Source: Tetracentron sinense
Taxonomy: Eukaryota > Streptophyta > Magnoliopsida > Trochodendrales > Trochodendraceae
Length of the DNA: 64,000 nt
Assembly: GCA_015143295.1 (NCBI GenBank)
Contig: CM026553.1
Span: 3,743,912-3,807,911, forward strand
Reading direction: 5' to 3'
The position numbers and the translations under genes are program-made. Below are positions 19,224 to 30,240 of the stretch, one piece after another (within the stretch, counting starts at the first letter, position 1; each line of letters begins with the position of its first letter). The notes under the pieces were generated by a model that searched no databases, was not told the DNA's origin, and worked only from the letters and a program-made list of their open reading frames with translations.

Positions 19224-21133
19224 TGTTTTATCGGTAAGTTTCCGTTTAGATATTTGGGGATTCCTCTTTTTATTGGTAGAATGAAAAAAAATTTCTTTGA
19301 CTTTATTATTGATAAAGTTAGAATGAAAATAGATGGATGGAAAGGTAAATTACTGTCTCAGGGTGGAAATTAGTGCTCATTAAATCGGTTTTAGCATCCT
19401 TACCTATTTACACTTTGATGAGCACTAATATTCCGAAGGGTGTTATCTATAGAACGGAAAGTATGTTTGCTTCGTTCTTCTGGAATGATTCCTTGGGCGG
19501 CAACAGAGCTCACTGGGTTGCTTGGAATAAAATTGCTAAACCTATGGATGAAGGTGGGTTGGGAATTCGAAATCTTGTGGATGTGACCAGAGCGTTCCGT
19601 ATGAAGATGGCTTGGAAAATAATATCAGAAAAAGGTTTCTTGAGTGATTATTTCAGAAGTAAGTACTTAAGAAATAATCATCCTTGGATGATAGATAATT
19701 TTCTCAAAGGTAACAAGACTTGGCTTGAGATGGGGCGTTGGATAAAGAGCACATTACTAAACTGTAAATGGCTGATTGGTAATGGGAATGAGACAAATTT
19801 CTGGTTTGATATTTGGTTGGATAATGCTCCGTTGATTGACTCGGCTTCAGATTTTCCTACTTATTTCCCTATGATTAGAGATTGCTGGTCTAGAGGGAGG
19901 TGCACGGTGGAGGAGTTACATTTACTCCCAAGTAGCATGATTCAGGCTGTTAAAAACTATCCTATAAATCTTTCCTTCCATGAGGACAAGATTATTTGGA
20001 GTAGAGAGAGTTCAGGTAAATTCTCTTCCAAATCTTGTTGGGATTGTGTTCGAGAAGTCTCTCCAAAGGTAAATTGGTCCTTTTTTATTTGGAACGAATC
20101 AATCCCTGCTAAGATTTCCATTCTAATCTGGAAAATTTTCCACAATGCTATCTCTGTTGATTTAAGAATTCAAGACAAAGGGATACCCCTGCCTAGCAAA
20201 TGTGAGTGTTGTTTGAATCCTAAGAGGGAATCTTTATCACATTTGTTTTGTCAAGGTGAGATTGCTTCGAAGATCTGGAGAAGAGTGGGAAATGCTTTGA
20301 ATATTCAGATTTTTGAAGAGGATACTATCCAAACCAGATTGATGAGATTTTTCCAAAGTAGAAAAAATGGTTCTGTGTGGGGTTTCCTTAAATCTGTTTT
20401 ACCGGTTTTCATTTGTTGGGAGATTTGGCTTTATCGTAATGTTTCCAGATATGATAATTTCAAAAGGAATTTCAATGACATATTGAAGAGAATTAATGCA
20501 GGTTTGAAAGGTGCAGTAGTTTCTTGGAAGTTCACAAAAAGGTTAAGCTCCACTGGTAAAGATTTAAGTGTCTTCTTTGATATCCCTATTGTGGCTCCAA
20601 AAACGAAGCGTCCCATCCTCACTAAAGGGATCAACCCTTCTCCGGGATGGTTCAAATTAAATTTCGATGGGGCAGCTAACAATGAAACGGGCATTAGTGG
20701 TGGAGGTGGCATAATTCGGGATTCCAATGGTCATATGATCATAGCTTACTATGAGTTTTATGAATTGGAAACAAACACTGTAGCCGAAATCAGGGCTATA
20801 TGGGATGGTTGTCTTCTGTGTGATAAAATGGGATTAACAAATATCATAGTGGAAAGTGATTCTCAAATTATTATTGATGTGTTAAATGGTGTCTTGATTC
20901 CTCCATGGAAAACGTGGAACTGGTGGAAGAAAATTATCAGCTTGAAGACTAGATGCAACTTAATATTTCAGCATACCTACCGTGAAAATAATCAGATAGC
21001 GGACTTTCTTTCTAAAGAAGCTTGCAAGACTCAAGACAGTAAAATTCTCAGAGGTATAAATGATTGTCCTCAGATTATTAAGGGTATGCTATGCACTGAT
21101 CGTTCTTCGATTTTTAGTGTCCGAAATGTTTGA
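19224..21133 (+). pseudogene. C-terminal half of L1 ORF2: RT tail, zf-RVT, RNase H
   Basis: A first segment reads FRYLGIPLFIGRMKKNFFDF...KLLSQGG. One base is then missing near 19368, and the frame continues uninterrupted as 586 codons from 19373 to the stop at 21131-21133. The plant L1 order is visible: RT C-terminus (SLGGNRAHWVAWNKI, GGLGIRNL), zf-RVT (WSRESSGKFSSKSCWD, KCECCLN, ESLSHLF) and a C-terminal RVT_3 RNase H (FKLNFDGAAN, TVAEIRA, VESDSQ, HTYRENNQIADFLS) with its acidic catalytic residues. ORF2 primes and copies element RNA at the nick. Endonuclease and the RT active site are absent. The long open frame suggests the insertion is not very old. Confidence 0.9.
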
Positions 21134-21457
21134 ACAGATTGATCAGTGTTGTGGTTGGGTATTGAGCATTTTCTCCTTAATAGGGACTATTTTCTCAGGT
21201 TGGAGTTTTTGGTTTTTGTCCTCCCTAACGCGTGCAGGTCTTTTTGCTGGTTTCAAGGGTCTATGTAATTTTGTGTTTTTTGTCAGAGGTGGAAATGCCA
21301 TCTTTGAGTGTGGTTTGTCTTGGGAGGGGTTAGGTTTTGACCCCACTCTCAGTTGGTTGTTTGTTCGGGGTAAGGTTTATGTCCCCCCCTTCTTCATTTT
21401 TATAATAAAACTGGTAGGGGTCTGCCAAACCCCCCACTCCTTCTGAGTGGCTTTTCT

Positions 21458-21473
21458 AAAAAAAAAAAAAAAA
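21458..21473 (+). other. L1 poly(A) tail
   Basis: Sixteen A follow GGCTTTTCT. An AATAAAA signal lies about 55 bases upstream (21404). Confidence 0.8.
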
Positions 21474-21684
21474 CTAATTCCAAAGGGGATGACTGTTGAG
21501 CCTTCGCGAAATATTCTTGTGAAAGATTAAACTTTTGCTTGAGAGATCTTTTCTTAATGATCAGAGGAATATGATCTTCTTATTCCTCTTTGTCATTAGG
21601 ATTCTTATTCTTTTTGAAAGGAGGGAAAGAAGGGATCTGCATAAGACAAATAGAGTTGAAAGATTACAAATATGAGAATATGAA

Positions 21685-22749
21685 TTATACATCGAATAAA
21701 AAGTAAAGTATGTAAAATATACTTATAGTTGAACCTTTTGACCTTGTCCTAGATGAAGGACCAAGAAACATCCAAGGCTGAGTCGTGAGAATTATTTTTC
21801 TCTTTAATTGAAAGTTTTGCATAGAATGTTTTACCTGAGGAGAAGGTGACGAGGAAGCTTCTTTCTCAGCTTTTCGCTTTCTACCTGTTCCCGGAGGCGA
21901 CTTTAGTCCTTTCTCTTCATCCATCAGTAAAGATACTAGCTGGCAGATCATCCTCGAAAGTTCAACAAAAGTCTTGAAGGCAAAAAAGCAAGCCTTCCAG
22001 TAGGACTGGTAGTTGTGAGTGCATCGTCCAATCCTTTGCTCACCGGCTATATGGAAATTGGTAATATCTGGCCCCAGCTCTTGGGCCCATGTCTCTAAAT
22101 AAAAGTTTTCATGATTTGTTTCATTGAAATTAACGCTGTAGTCGGTTCGGGAACGCCATGATCTATACCGAACTGCCTCATGCATATATGCAGATTATAG
22201 GAAACTACCACGAAATTGTTTGTTCTGCTGTGGTCAAGGCTAAAAAATCCTATCAGATTTTTTTTTGATACAAAAGCAAAACAATCAAATTTCTTCAAGG
22301 AAATCTTCTTCTTTACCTTCGACTGACATGTCCACGATCTCTAAAGGGGATTGTGAGTGAAATAAAAGCCTTTCAACACCTTTGATGGACCCTATATATA
22401 GTTTAAAAACGAAACCTGATTCTTTGTCAAGGAAATCTAATAATGTACTTCCTTTCTTCTTGGGCACGGAAGCCCATCTCCATGCTCTGAACTTTAAATT
22501 TATGTTCTTTAAAGGTTTAAACTCCTTGAGAGTGGGTGCGTATTGAGGAAAGCGTTCCCACAACCAAACTTGGAGAAAAGATGTATGTACAAAGGTTTCT
22601 ATATTGTATTGGCTAGCTGACAGTGATGAAGGGATTGATAATAAATGCAATAAATACAAAGGATTGCATCCGATGGTCAGTATGAAATCTTGAACCGTCA
22701 TTTCCGTAAAAGCTGATAAATAGATTTGATTGACATCATGGACTGACAA
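21685..22749 (-). pseudogene. PMD-type antisense ORF (retroelement copy 2), frameshifted
   Basis: From 22749 the minus strand reads MSVHDVNQIYLSAFTEM...WLWERFPQYAPTLKEF...RAWRWASVPKKKGSTLLD, then (to 22285) an acidic end with a stop. A neighbouring frame (22298-22095) continues with MRQFGIDHGVPEPT, a PMD-like phrase. The first frame resumes at 22185 with YLETWAQELGPDI and YQSYWKACF. The order of motifs fits one PMD protein broken by two frameshifts around 22280 and 22130. A basic Ser-rich tail (GRKRKAEKEASSSPS) follows. The ORF is antisense to the LTR promoter, like the extra antisense ORFs reported in some plant gypsy elements; that comparison is from memory. Confidence 0.65.
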
Positions 22750-22784
22750 GCCATCTCAAAAGCAGAGATACTCTGAACGACAAA

Positions 22785-22985
22785 GATACATTATGATATA
22801 TCTTGATACATTTTGCTATGATCTGAAAAAATCCGATTCATTCTAGTGCAATCTAGTACATTTTGATACGTTGATACATTTCTGATACATTTTTGATATA
22901 TTTTGATAAATCTGATATAATTCGATACATTTTTGATACATTCTGATATTTTGATGTATTTAATACATTCTAATACATGTTCTGA
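22785..22985. repeat. TGATACATT short-unit tandem repeat (copy 2)
   Basis: Same block as 14445-14610 with extra units (TTTGATACATTCTGATATT and following). It separates the PMD ORF from the purine tract. Confidence 0.72.
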
Positions 22986-23068
22986 TATGATTTGAAGTCT
23001 TCTAATTGCTTGCGTAGACGTCTTAAAAAGATGATAAATTTCGCCGCCTTTGTAAGAAGGGGGCTAAA

Positions 23069-24727
23069 TGTTGATAATGGAAAATGATGTATTGACACGT
23101 GGAAGCTATTTCCTAGTCAGATCAGAATTTGAACTAGTCGGAAGCCATGTGAATAAAGATTATGATGATCTGGAAGGTTCAGATACCTTAAAGTATGCCA
23201 CGTTTGAGAGTAAGATCCGGACTCATAGCATACTAGTTCACTCACTACGCCTTCGTGACTGAAGTAGTTGAGTATTCAATAGATGATATGATCAAAGGAA
23301 TAGATTTTGATCAACTGATAAGCTTTCAAAATTTGATGGAAAGTTCAAAGGCGACACATACTCCGTCATGGCCAAATTCGTCCTTGGTAAGATTTCAGTA
23401 GAATCAGATTATTGAATATTTTCTAACGCCATCATGATATTTTATTCTTTAATACATGTCATGAATCAATGGCGTTGCAAGCTTATGCTGATGAAAAGCT
23501 CGTAAGAATCAAATTCCGTTGAGACAAGAAAGGTAGTTACCGGTTCAGCCTCGTCTCCATAGGGATTTGGTGGATTCAGATCACCATGTACCCTATTGCC
23601 TTATCAGGGTGTAAAAGTACTGATTACATTCCTCATGGGAATGAGCGTGTGTGTTTCTCCCATCTCCTATTCCAACAAAGTATAAATTACTTCCTGGGCC
23701 GACAGTTAGGAGAGAATTCAGTGATGTATCTTGCCCCATATCCATGTAGGCTATTGGAGGAAAACGTGGTCTCCATAGTCTCATTCTCTCGTACTAGATG
23801 ATTTATGCCTGATGATGCTTATCGCATCTGGCCGCCATAAAAATAGTGCCCTCGTCTAACACTTATGATTTGTCTAGCCAAGGTATCCCAAAGGCGTAAG
23901 ACTTGCCTTTGGTGTACGATGATTTATATATATACATATATATGAATGTATCTGGGGGAGGGATTATGAGATGTGGTTTGGAGGGTTAGGAGAGAATTTG
24001 TTAAAGTAGATAAACTCCTTCTTGAGAAAGTTTACTCTTTTAACCTTTGAAGAATGCATCCAAATGATTGTTTTCGATCATGACAATTCAAATGATTAAA
24101 CTATAACTGAAGGTGAGTTACGGTGGTTTTGATGAGCTGACAACTCTTTCTCAATAGAACACGTTTTACTTAACAGATAGGATCCCTTTAACGGATGTAG
24201 GTTCCTTTTAACAGAATACATTCATTTGTTAACAGAATGACTCTACTTAACGGAATAACAGTTGGCATGTGTCAAAATTAGTAATCTGTCATATCAGAGA
24301 TATTAGTTAAACTTAGAATATTCTCTATAAATAGGGAATACTCGTATGGATTGAAAAAGAGAACTTTACAAGAGTTCAAGAGATCTTCTAGGAGAGGTCT
24401 TCTTCTCTAAAAGAGAGTTTCTCAGATCTAGAGAGGATTTCAAGTGTTCTTGTGTGTTCTTTAGAAGAAAGGCCGCCAGTTTATTCATGTTCTTCACTAT
24501 TCTCTCTTCTCTTCCTCCAGATGATGTTCCATTATCTTTTCTCTTCCCTCTTATCTTATTCTTTTAGGAATCTCGGAGAAGTTCCAGGCTTGCAAAATAA
24601 CAGAGGAGATTGTTGATGATGATTCATTGATCCTATTCGACAAACCTATAGTTGCAGAAAGACTCATAGATCCAACTCAACAATTCGAATCCTTGATTAC
24701 AACAAACACCTTCCGAAAAAAAATACA
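23069..24727 (+). mobile_element. LTR-like terminal segment of PMD retroelement copy 2
   Basis: It begins TGTTGATAATGG after the purine tract AAGAAGGGGGCTAAA and has TATAAATAGG at 24326. It is colinear with 14677-16245 apart from small indels. The 3' limit is uncertain (24690-24727) because copy 1 is truncated there. Confidence 0.55.
24326..24335 (+). promoter_or_regulatory. TATA box of the PMD-element LTR, copy 2
   Basis: TATAAATAGG with the same context as at 15841. Confidence 0.55.
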
Positions 24728-25313
24728 TCTCTAGATTTATAATATACATGGGGTAGACCACATTCACATGGTCATCAAAATAAACATCCTATCATGCAAC
24801 TTTTATCATGCGAAACTGATTTTGTTGCCTTATCCTAAAATATTCGTTAAACTAAACAATAAATACACCAAAAAAAAAAAATAGCCAATTTATGTTTTGG
24901 CGTTGTGCCTAGATCCACGGAAGAGCCCCAACAAATTACTTATATTTTCAAAGAGGATTGCAATGTTACAATAGTTAATCGATACCTTCCTCAATTGAAA
25001 CAATTTGAAAATAGCTTGAACCATGAATTTTATATAATGTATATGATTTTATATGCAATAGATTAAAAAAAAGTTAAGATTGTAGCATTTTACAAACAGC
25101 ATATAAAATTATATATTGCATATAATTTCAAACCCCCAACTTTTTTTATGCCCAATTTTACATATTGTAACACTCCCACATTTCTTGTACCAATGGTGGG
25201 GTGAGGCCTTTTTCAATAAAGAGGTCTTGAGATCCACTAAAGAGTTTCGAAAACTCCAATGCCAATGTTAGCTAGTAGCCCTGTACTGCAAGATAAGAAG
25301 ATGGAACCTAGCT
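24728..25313. other. AT-rich non-coding stretch downstream of the UGT
   Basis: No ORF or terminal repeats were recognised. It contains A-rich runs and a phrase (25158-25205, 'AACACTCCCACATTTC') that resembles an LTR end but has no partner in the window. Confidence 0.4.
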
Positions 25314-25322
25314 ATATTTATA

Positions 25323-25487
25323 GGACAAAGCTTCTTTGACCTCTTTAGGGCCGAGACTACTGAGACCGTGCTCTAATAGCACGGGATTTCAGGTGTGGCC
25401 TACCAATATGAATTGGGCTCCACTTGAAAAGAAATCCCGTGGCTTAGAACAAGGTCTCGGTCCTAAAGGGTCTTATTAGTAAAGTCC
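25323..25487. mobile_element. Mutator-like MITE (copy 1) in the UGT 3' flank
   Basis: The arms GGAC...AGGGCCGAGAC...ACGGGATTTC and their reverse complement pair over about 65 bp. The 9-bp ATATTTATA is directly repeated at 25314-25322 and 25488-25496. A 9-bp TSD with long terminal inverted repeats is typical of Mutator-like elements. The element ends 15 bp from the last base of the UGT stop codon; only 6 bp separate the TSD from it. A second copy is at 27969-28135. Confidence 0.8.
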
Positions 25488-25502
25488 ATATTTATACCCC
25501 CA

Positions 25503-26909
25503 TTAGTTCTTGACCAGAAGATCCTCAATGAAGCGTCCTAACGAAGAGAAGGAAGATCCACCGTCCGTGACAGCCTTCTTGATCTTACCTCCCATCTCCT
25601 TCACTTTCCTCCTAATCTCACTATCACCGTCCATCACACACCTCACTCCTCTCTCCACCTCCTCCGCCGTCACCAAATCAGCACCGCTCCTGTAATCCAA
25701 TCTCATCTCCACCGCCAATCCCAGCTCCTTCACCATCTCAAACGCGTTCAGCTGCTGCTCCGCGTAAATGGGCCATGTCAGTATCGGTACTCCATTCCAC
25801 AGGCTCTCTAAAGTCGAGTTCCATCCGCAGTGAGACACGAACCCTCCGATTGCTTGGTGGGCCAGGACTGCCACTTGTGGGACCCACCCACAAACCAACC
25901 CTCTCCCATCCATCCGTTTCAAGAACCCGTCTGGCAAAACCTCCTCGGGATTCGTGTAATCACTCTGAAATGTGAGCTCGGTCTTTGGTGGCTGACGCAT
26001 AGACCACAAGAATCGACACCCGCTTCGCTCGAGCCCAAGAGCAATCTCTCGCACCTGGGGTACACCAAAACTCCCCATGCTTCCAAAGCATAAGAGGATC
26101 ACCGACGATGGGGGCTGCTTATCGAGCCAATCCATGATTTGATCGGACGGTGACTCGGTGTGACCCTTGAGATCAAGTAAAGGTCCGACCAGGTAGACGG
26201 GCGGGATTTGGCCTTCCAGTTCCACGAACCAGTTAACAGGCTTGGATTCGAGATCAGCAAAAGTATTTACAATAATTCCCGCTGGTTCCTTGAATCTGAG
26301 AGCGACCTTGAGAAGCATGTCGTAACCATCACTCTTCTTAGTGAGTATACCTGAAGGCAGGACAAGTGGGGGAACTGGGTTGCTGAAAGCCGGGATTATG
26401 AAATCAGTATCAGAGTCTTTGAAGTCGGTGATGATCTGGTGATGGAGTGTTGGGAGGTGGAGCATGAGACCAAGAAACGCTGCACCTGACGGGAAGTATA
26501 TAAAAGAAGGGACGCCGAGTTCGTTGGCTACATCGATCATGGTGACGCAGAACATATCCAGTACAAGTCCAGCGAGTCGAACTGAGTCAGACTCTATGAG
26601 GTTGGTGATTGTGTGTTTGACAAGTGGTTTGTGGCTTTCTATGAAGACGGATATGAATGCCTCTGGAGACTTGACAATCTCAGGTGAAGGTGGGTCCAGC
26701 TGAGGGAGGTCAAGAAATCGGATTCCGGTGGTGGAAGAAGCGATGGATTCGATGTAGGATGGGATTGTGGAGGCAAAGGATGCCTTCATGATAAGGACAG
26801 TGATTGAGAATCGATTATCTCGAAGAATGAGTACCTTTGCAAGCTCCACTATTGAAACAAGGTGACCCATTACCGGTGTTGGGATGAACACCAACTCCAT
26901 TTTCTCCAT
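25503..26909 (-). CDS. UDP-glycosyltransferase, family 1 (UGT71-like)
   Basis: A complete intronless 468-codon gene, ATG at 26909-26907 and TAA at 25505-25503. Enzymes of this family transfer sugar from a UDP-sugar to small acceptors such as flavonoids, terpenoids or hormones, usually in the cytosol. The N-terminal catalytic pair is present: His16 in PTPVMGHLVSI and Asp118 in GLVLDMFC. The PSPG box runs from Trp342 to Gln385, with HCGWNS and the closing Gln that usually goes with UDP-glucose. Other family marks are VGPLLDL and LLCFGSMGSF. Length is typical (450-490). The FIPTP..GHL start and overall pattern suggest group E (UGT71/72/88); the exact subfamily and acceptor cannot be told from sequence. 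No stop or frameshift. It is the only intact host gene in the window, with TEs on both sides and a hairpin MITE in its 3' flank. Confidence 0.95.
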   Translation of the reverse strand: MEKMELVFIPTPVMGHLVSIVELAKVLILRDNRFSITVLIMKASFASTIPSYIESIASSTTGIRFLDLPQLDPPSPEIVKSPEAFISVFIESHKPLVKHTITNLIESDSVRLAGLVLDMFCVTMIDVANELGVPSFIYFPSGAAFLGLMLHLPTLHHQIITDFKDSDTDFIIPAFSNPVPPLVLPSGILTKKSDGYDMLLKVALRFKEPAGIIVNTFADLESKPVNWFVELEGQIPPVYLVGPLLDLKGHTESPSDQIMDWLDKQPPSSVILLCFGSMGSFGVPQVREIALGLERSGCRFLWSMRQPPKTELTFQSDYTNPEEVLPDGFLKRMDGRGLVCGWVPQVAVLAHQAIGGFVSHCGWNSTLESLWNGVPILTWPIYAEQQLNAFEMVKELGLAVEMRLDYRSGADLVTAEEVERGVRCVMDGDSEIRRKVKEMGGKIKKAVTDGGSSFSSLGRFIEDLLVKN

Positions 26910-27112
26910 CTCGTAAGTAAATGGTATAATTTCCCTTCTTCTTCTTCTTCTTTAATAATGAACTTTCTTCTCTTCTCTTATCTTTTGGTGTGTGGATTAA
27001 CTCTTCTCTTTCCTGATTTGTCGGTAGGTCGTCCTACCGTTCAGGACCACGACTCGTGACCTTGACGTCATGTACTAGCGTATACTTTGCCATGCTCCTC
27101 TTTGTTAGTCTA
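26910..27112 (-). promoter_or_regulatory. UGT 5' flank with a GAA-rich leader
   Basis: Upstream of the UGT ATG the minus strand has a (GAA)n-rich stretch (26934-26952), common in plant 5' leaders. No confident TATA box was identified. The MITE region begins at about 27113, so the undisturbed promoter is at most about 200 bp. Confidence 0.35.
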
Positions 27113-27712
27113 ACAGCATCTCTAACCCAATTTCTTAAATTTCTCTATTTTTAAATTTCTCTATTTTTACTCTACAGTAGAGAGTTTTCTCAAAATAAGG
27201 GGCACTTTTTCTTCTTGCAACTCCAACCCCACTCTTTACTTCTTCTATACTTCTATTTAAATACTCACTTTTTTATTTCTTTTTATTTTAACATTATTGC
27301 AACCGTTAAGAGTTCAATTGCACTTTAATCCTATTTTTTTTATTTCTTTTCTAAAAACTAATATTATAATGTTAAATCCCAAGGGTTAGTGAATCTTAAC
27401 CATAGTTAGTAGAAGTTAAAAAGAGACACGTGTTGGTCTGTGGGTGCGATTGAACTCTCCCTTATTAGTTCAATCGCAATTGACTGTGGTTCCCAACTCT
27501 ACTTCATATTCAAATGATTTGACAAGACTTAAAAAAAAATATATAATAATAATAGAGAGAGGGATTTGGCTCCCTACTAGTAAGGAGCCAAATAAAAATC
27601 CTATAGTAGGGAGTGCATATAGGGAGTGCGTTGGAGTGCTTAAAAGAGGGTATGCCTCTCTACTATAGGGAAGAGAGCTCCTTTAGGGAGTGCATTGGAG
27701 ATGCTCTAATGC
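27113..27712. mobile_element. Possible MITE with AGCATCTC termini, carrying a nested repeat
   Basis: The left edge AGCATCTCTAACCCAA and right edge TTGGAGATGCT are a short imperfect inverted repeat of a kind common in plant MITEs. A unit of the dispersed G-box repeat lies inside at 27370-27510. Internal phrases 'GGGAGTGCATTGGAG' repeat. The boundaries are uncertain. Confidence 0.4.
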
Positions 27713-27769
27713 AAAGAGGGGTGCTAATACAAATGACCTTGGCATAGCCAAATGAGTGTGGGTCTAAGA

Positions 27770-28550
27770 GCAATCCTAGCAGTCTCACCAAAATAGCTTT
27801 TTGGTTATTTTGGTGAGGCAAATCACTAAAAATTGTAAAAATGGGTCCCAGTAGCCTTATCAAAATTCACTAAAATAACCATTTCGGTTACAGCATTCCT
27901 AGCAGCCCCCACCAAATTTTACTCACCAAAACTCACTGTTTACTACTTTGGCAATCCATTTTTTTAAAGGAAAATGCTAGTGAAACCGTAAAGGGCCGAG
28001 ACCACACCTAGACCGTGCATGTGATACACGGATCTCAAAATTTCAAAAATGGATTTAATGAAACTTTGAGATCCGTGCATCACAAGCACGGTCTCGGTGT
28101 GGTTGAGGCCCTTTGCGGTCTTAGTAGCAAAGTCCTTTTTAAAACACTCCCAGCAGCCTCACCAATTTAACAAAAAAAAATGGACAAAGAAATATTATTT
28201 TATTATTTGTGTAGGAAAACAAGAAAGGAAGGAAGAGAGAAACATTATTTTATTATTTGTGTGGGACCACAATAAAGGAAGGGAGAGAAAGATTTAACTT
28301 TGGTGAGTGTACAGTACTCACCAAACTTGGTGAGTACTGTAGACTCACCAAATCGAAATCTTATTCTGATGAGGCTGCTGGGACCCATTTTGGCATTTTT
28401 TTAGAGTTTTGGCTCACCAAAATAAACCAAAGCTAAATATTTCTCTCTCTTCCTTTATTGTGGTCCCACACAAATAATAAAATAAAGGTTTCTCTCTCTT
28501 TTCATGTGAGATTTTGGCTCGATCTAGAGTGGGTGATTGATAGGAATGCT
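27770..28550. mobile_element. Cluster of AGCATTCCTAGCAG MITEs, nested
   Basis: Ends reading AGCAATCCTAGCAG (27770), AGCATTCCTAGCAG (27892) and, inverted, TAGGAATGCT (28541) enclose 'CTCACCAAAAT' blocks. Two inverted blocks of 'TATTGTGGTCCCACACAAAT' lie at about 28240 and 28455. A Mutator-like MITE (27969-28135) is inserted inside. The right edge abuts the truncated CACTA alpha transposase. Another end of the family is at 42586 in CACTA beta. Confidence 0.55.
27969..28135. mobile_element. Mutator-like MITE (copy 2)
   Basis: Arms of about 75 bp (GGGCCGAGACCACACC...ACACGGATCTCAAA and inverse) make a near-perfect hairpin. TTTTTAAA flanks it on both sides (27961-27968 and 28136-28143). The sequence is related to the copy at 25323-25487 over the GGCCGAGAC core. 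Confidence 0.75.
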
Positions 28551-29289
28551 CACAGTGTCTTTCCAGTAAAGCATGCAATCATTGGGCAAGCATCGATTTT
28601 TTCATATTTAAGCCCCAAGTCAGACATCACTTTTTTTGTCTGAAAGTACGTATCCAGTAGTGTTGATCCCTCGGAGAGTACCTCTCTCAACAACTCAAGC
28701 AACAAGGTGAATGATTTGTTGCTCCATCCACTAAGACACTTAATGTAATTTAATCTTACGATTAAAGACAACTTTGTGGATACAAAGCCTATCCCACATC
28801 CCTTACCAATTGAAAAAATTTGTCTCCCTCAGGAGTGGGATCCCGACTATTGGTGCCGGTTTCATCTTAATTTGGTACCCCAAACAAATCATGCACTAGA
28901 TCTTCCATCTCATTCTGTCTGTCATGCACGTCAGGATTTTGAGATACTTGGTCAACCTATGTATGTTGTAATATGTCTTCCCTATGATAAAACTAGATTT
29001 TATAATTCAAGTCAAATCCATAACAAATTATATAGTCATACACTGTACCTCTCTTGAAAAACCACATTGTTGAATTTGGGACATGGACACTTTATATCGC
29101 CATTGTTATCAATCGTTCCACGAGCTAATGCAAACTCTATAAACCCCTTCATCCCTTTTATGTATTACTTTGACACCCTATGTAACCCAAAACAGATCAT
29201 ATGCTTAGATACTAATATTTTATCATTCGGAGTTTTGTCAAAACTTATGAAAAATAGCACATTGATATTCCAATCCAACTCCTATCCAT
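28551..29289 (-). pseudogene. TNP2-like transposase of CACTA alpha, 5' part
   Basis: It starts at ATG 29289-29287 (MDRSWI...), as in beta at 35361. The reading is broken: a stop soon after the start suggests an intron as in beta, and other frames carry the homologous segments. The best segment is 28771-28550 (IKCLSGWSNKSFTLLLELLREVL...YFQTKKVMSDLGLKYEKIDACP), which matches beta 37210-37440. The solo LTR that interrupts beta at 35750-37058 is absent here (about 28900), so alpha shows the empty site. It is truncated after the CFTGKT position by a MITE. Confidence 0.7.
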
Positions 29290-29509
29290 GAGGGATGAGA
29301 TTAAATAGCTAAGTTCTTCTTCGTTAGCTATTCTAAGAAATAGCAAACGTTGATCATATCAGTCAATTGCAATAAAACAACTATAAAATGACTTCATCAT
29401 CTACACAATATGTATGCATGCATGCTTCTTATCGTTATCAACTTCTCTTCTAATAGGTGGGGTGTTCCTATCCCATTCAGGAATGCATAATCCCCAAACA
29501 CTACAAAAA

Positions 29510-29870
29510 TAAAGGCCTGTCACGGCGGACTTTTGAAGGCGGTTACTAAAATCCGCGGCGACATAGTGTATACCACGGCAGTATTATAATACCGCGGTCT
29601 ATGGCTGTTTTCGGAACAAATGTCACGACTGTTAATTAATACCCACTGTGTTATGTACTATATGGCGGGGGGTTTATCTATAACCGTCGTGGTAGGATTT
29701 CCCTCCACCTATTTCGGTTTCCCACCTTCTCATTTGCGGCAAACATAGCACGGCGGGTTTTAAAATAATCGTCGTGAATATTTAATTAAGGGCAGCAGGT
29801 ATAATAAAACCGCAGTCATAGATTTATATATGACGGCGGTAATATTGCAACCGCCGTGATAGGTTTTTAA
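29510..29870 (+). repeat. 5' subterminal repeats of CACTA beta
   Basis: Motifs such as CGGCGGACTTTTGAAGGCGG and GACGGCGGTAATATTGC in both orientations, homologous to the gamma and alpha ends. Confidence 0.75.
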
Positions 29871-30240
29871 TAACACCCCGATACTTTCTTCTTTCTTCCT
29901 CCCCTTCTCTTCTACTCTCCTGCTCTCTACTCTCCTATTATCTTGCTCTTCGGCCACTCCACGACCACCGACCACCTGAACTCCGGCAACTCCATGATTT
30001 CCGATGACACCTCCGGTAGCATATATCTCTGGAGACCCTTTCTCCCTCAGTGGCCACATCCAGAACGTCTGGCAACATTCAAAACCTCCGACCAACTGTT
30101 ATCCCCTCTCCACGCTCAGGTAATCCCTCAAAACCCACATGCAAGCCAATTTTTTTAAAATTTTTGCTTTCTCTCTTAGCTCTCTCTCCCACCTCTCGCA
30201 GCTCCACGGACAGTTAACGATAGCTCCACCCCTCCACCTC
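29871..30240 (+). other. Putative 5' leader exon of CACTA beta
   Basis: A CT-rich start (CTTCTTTCTTCCTCCCC) leads to a stretch with 'CCACTCCACGACCACCGACC' and a donor-like CTCAG/GTAATC at about 30118. The same block, inverted, is in alpha (51340-51660) and in gamma on both sides of element A. The conserved length and donor suggest the first, possibly untranslated, exon of the transposase transcript. No definite ORF. Confidence 0.4.

Larger units (their letters stand above)
19212..21473 (+). mobile_element. 5'-truncated L1-type LINE
   Basis: It begins inside RT (KFPFRYLGIPLFIGR) and ends with a 16-base poly(A) run at 21458-21473 after a 3' UTR. 5' truncation and a 3' A tail are the hallmarks of target-primed reverse transcription. 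No clean target-site duplication could be recognised by eye. Confidence 0.88.

Noticed and set aside
21060-21446. 128-codon ORF overlapping the L1 ORF2 end
   Set aside because: It covers the ORF2 stop and the 3' UTR in another frame, with low-complexity hydrophobic content.
19212-21473. Target-site duplication for the L1 (AAAGGG...GTGACTC-like phrases near both ends)
   Set aside because: The phrases AAAGGGAAGTGACTCAAC and AAAGGGGATGACTGTTGAG are similar but not identical, and their placement relative to the ends is uncertain.
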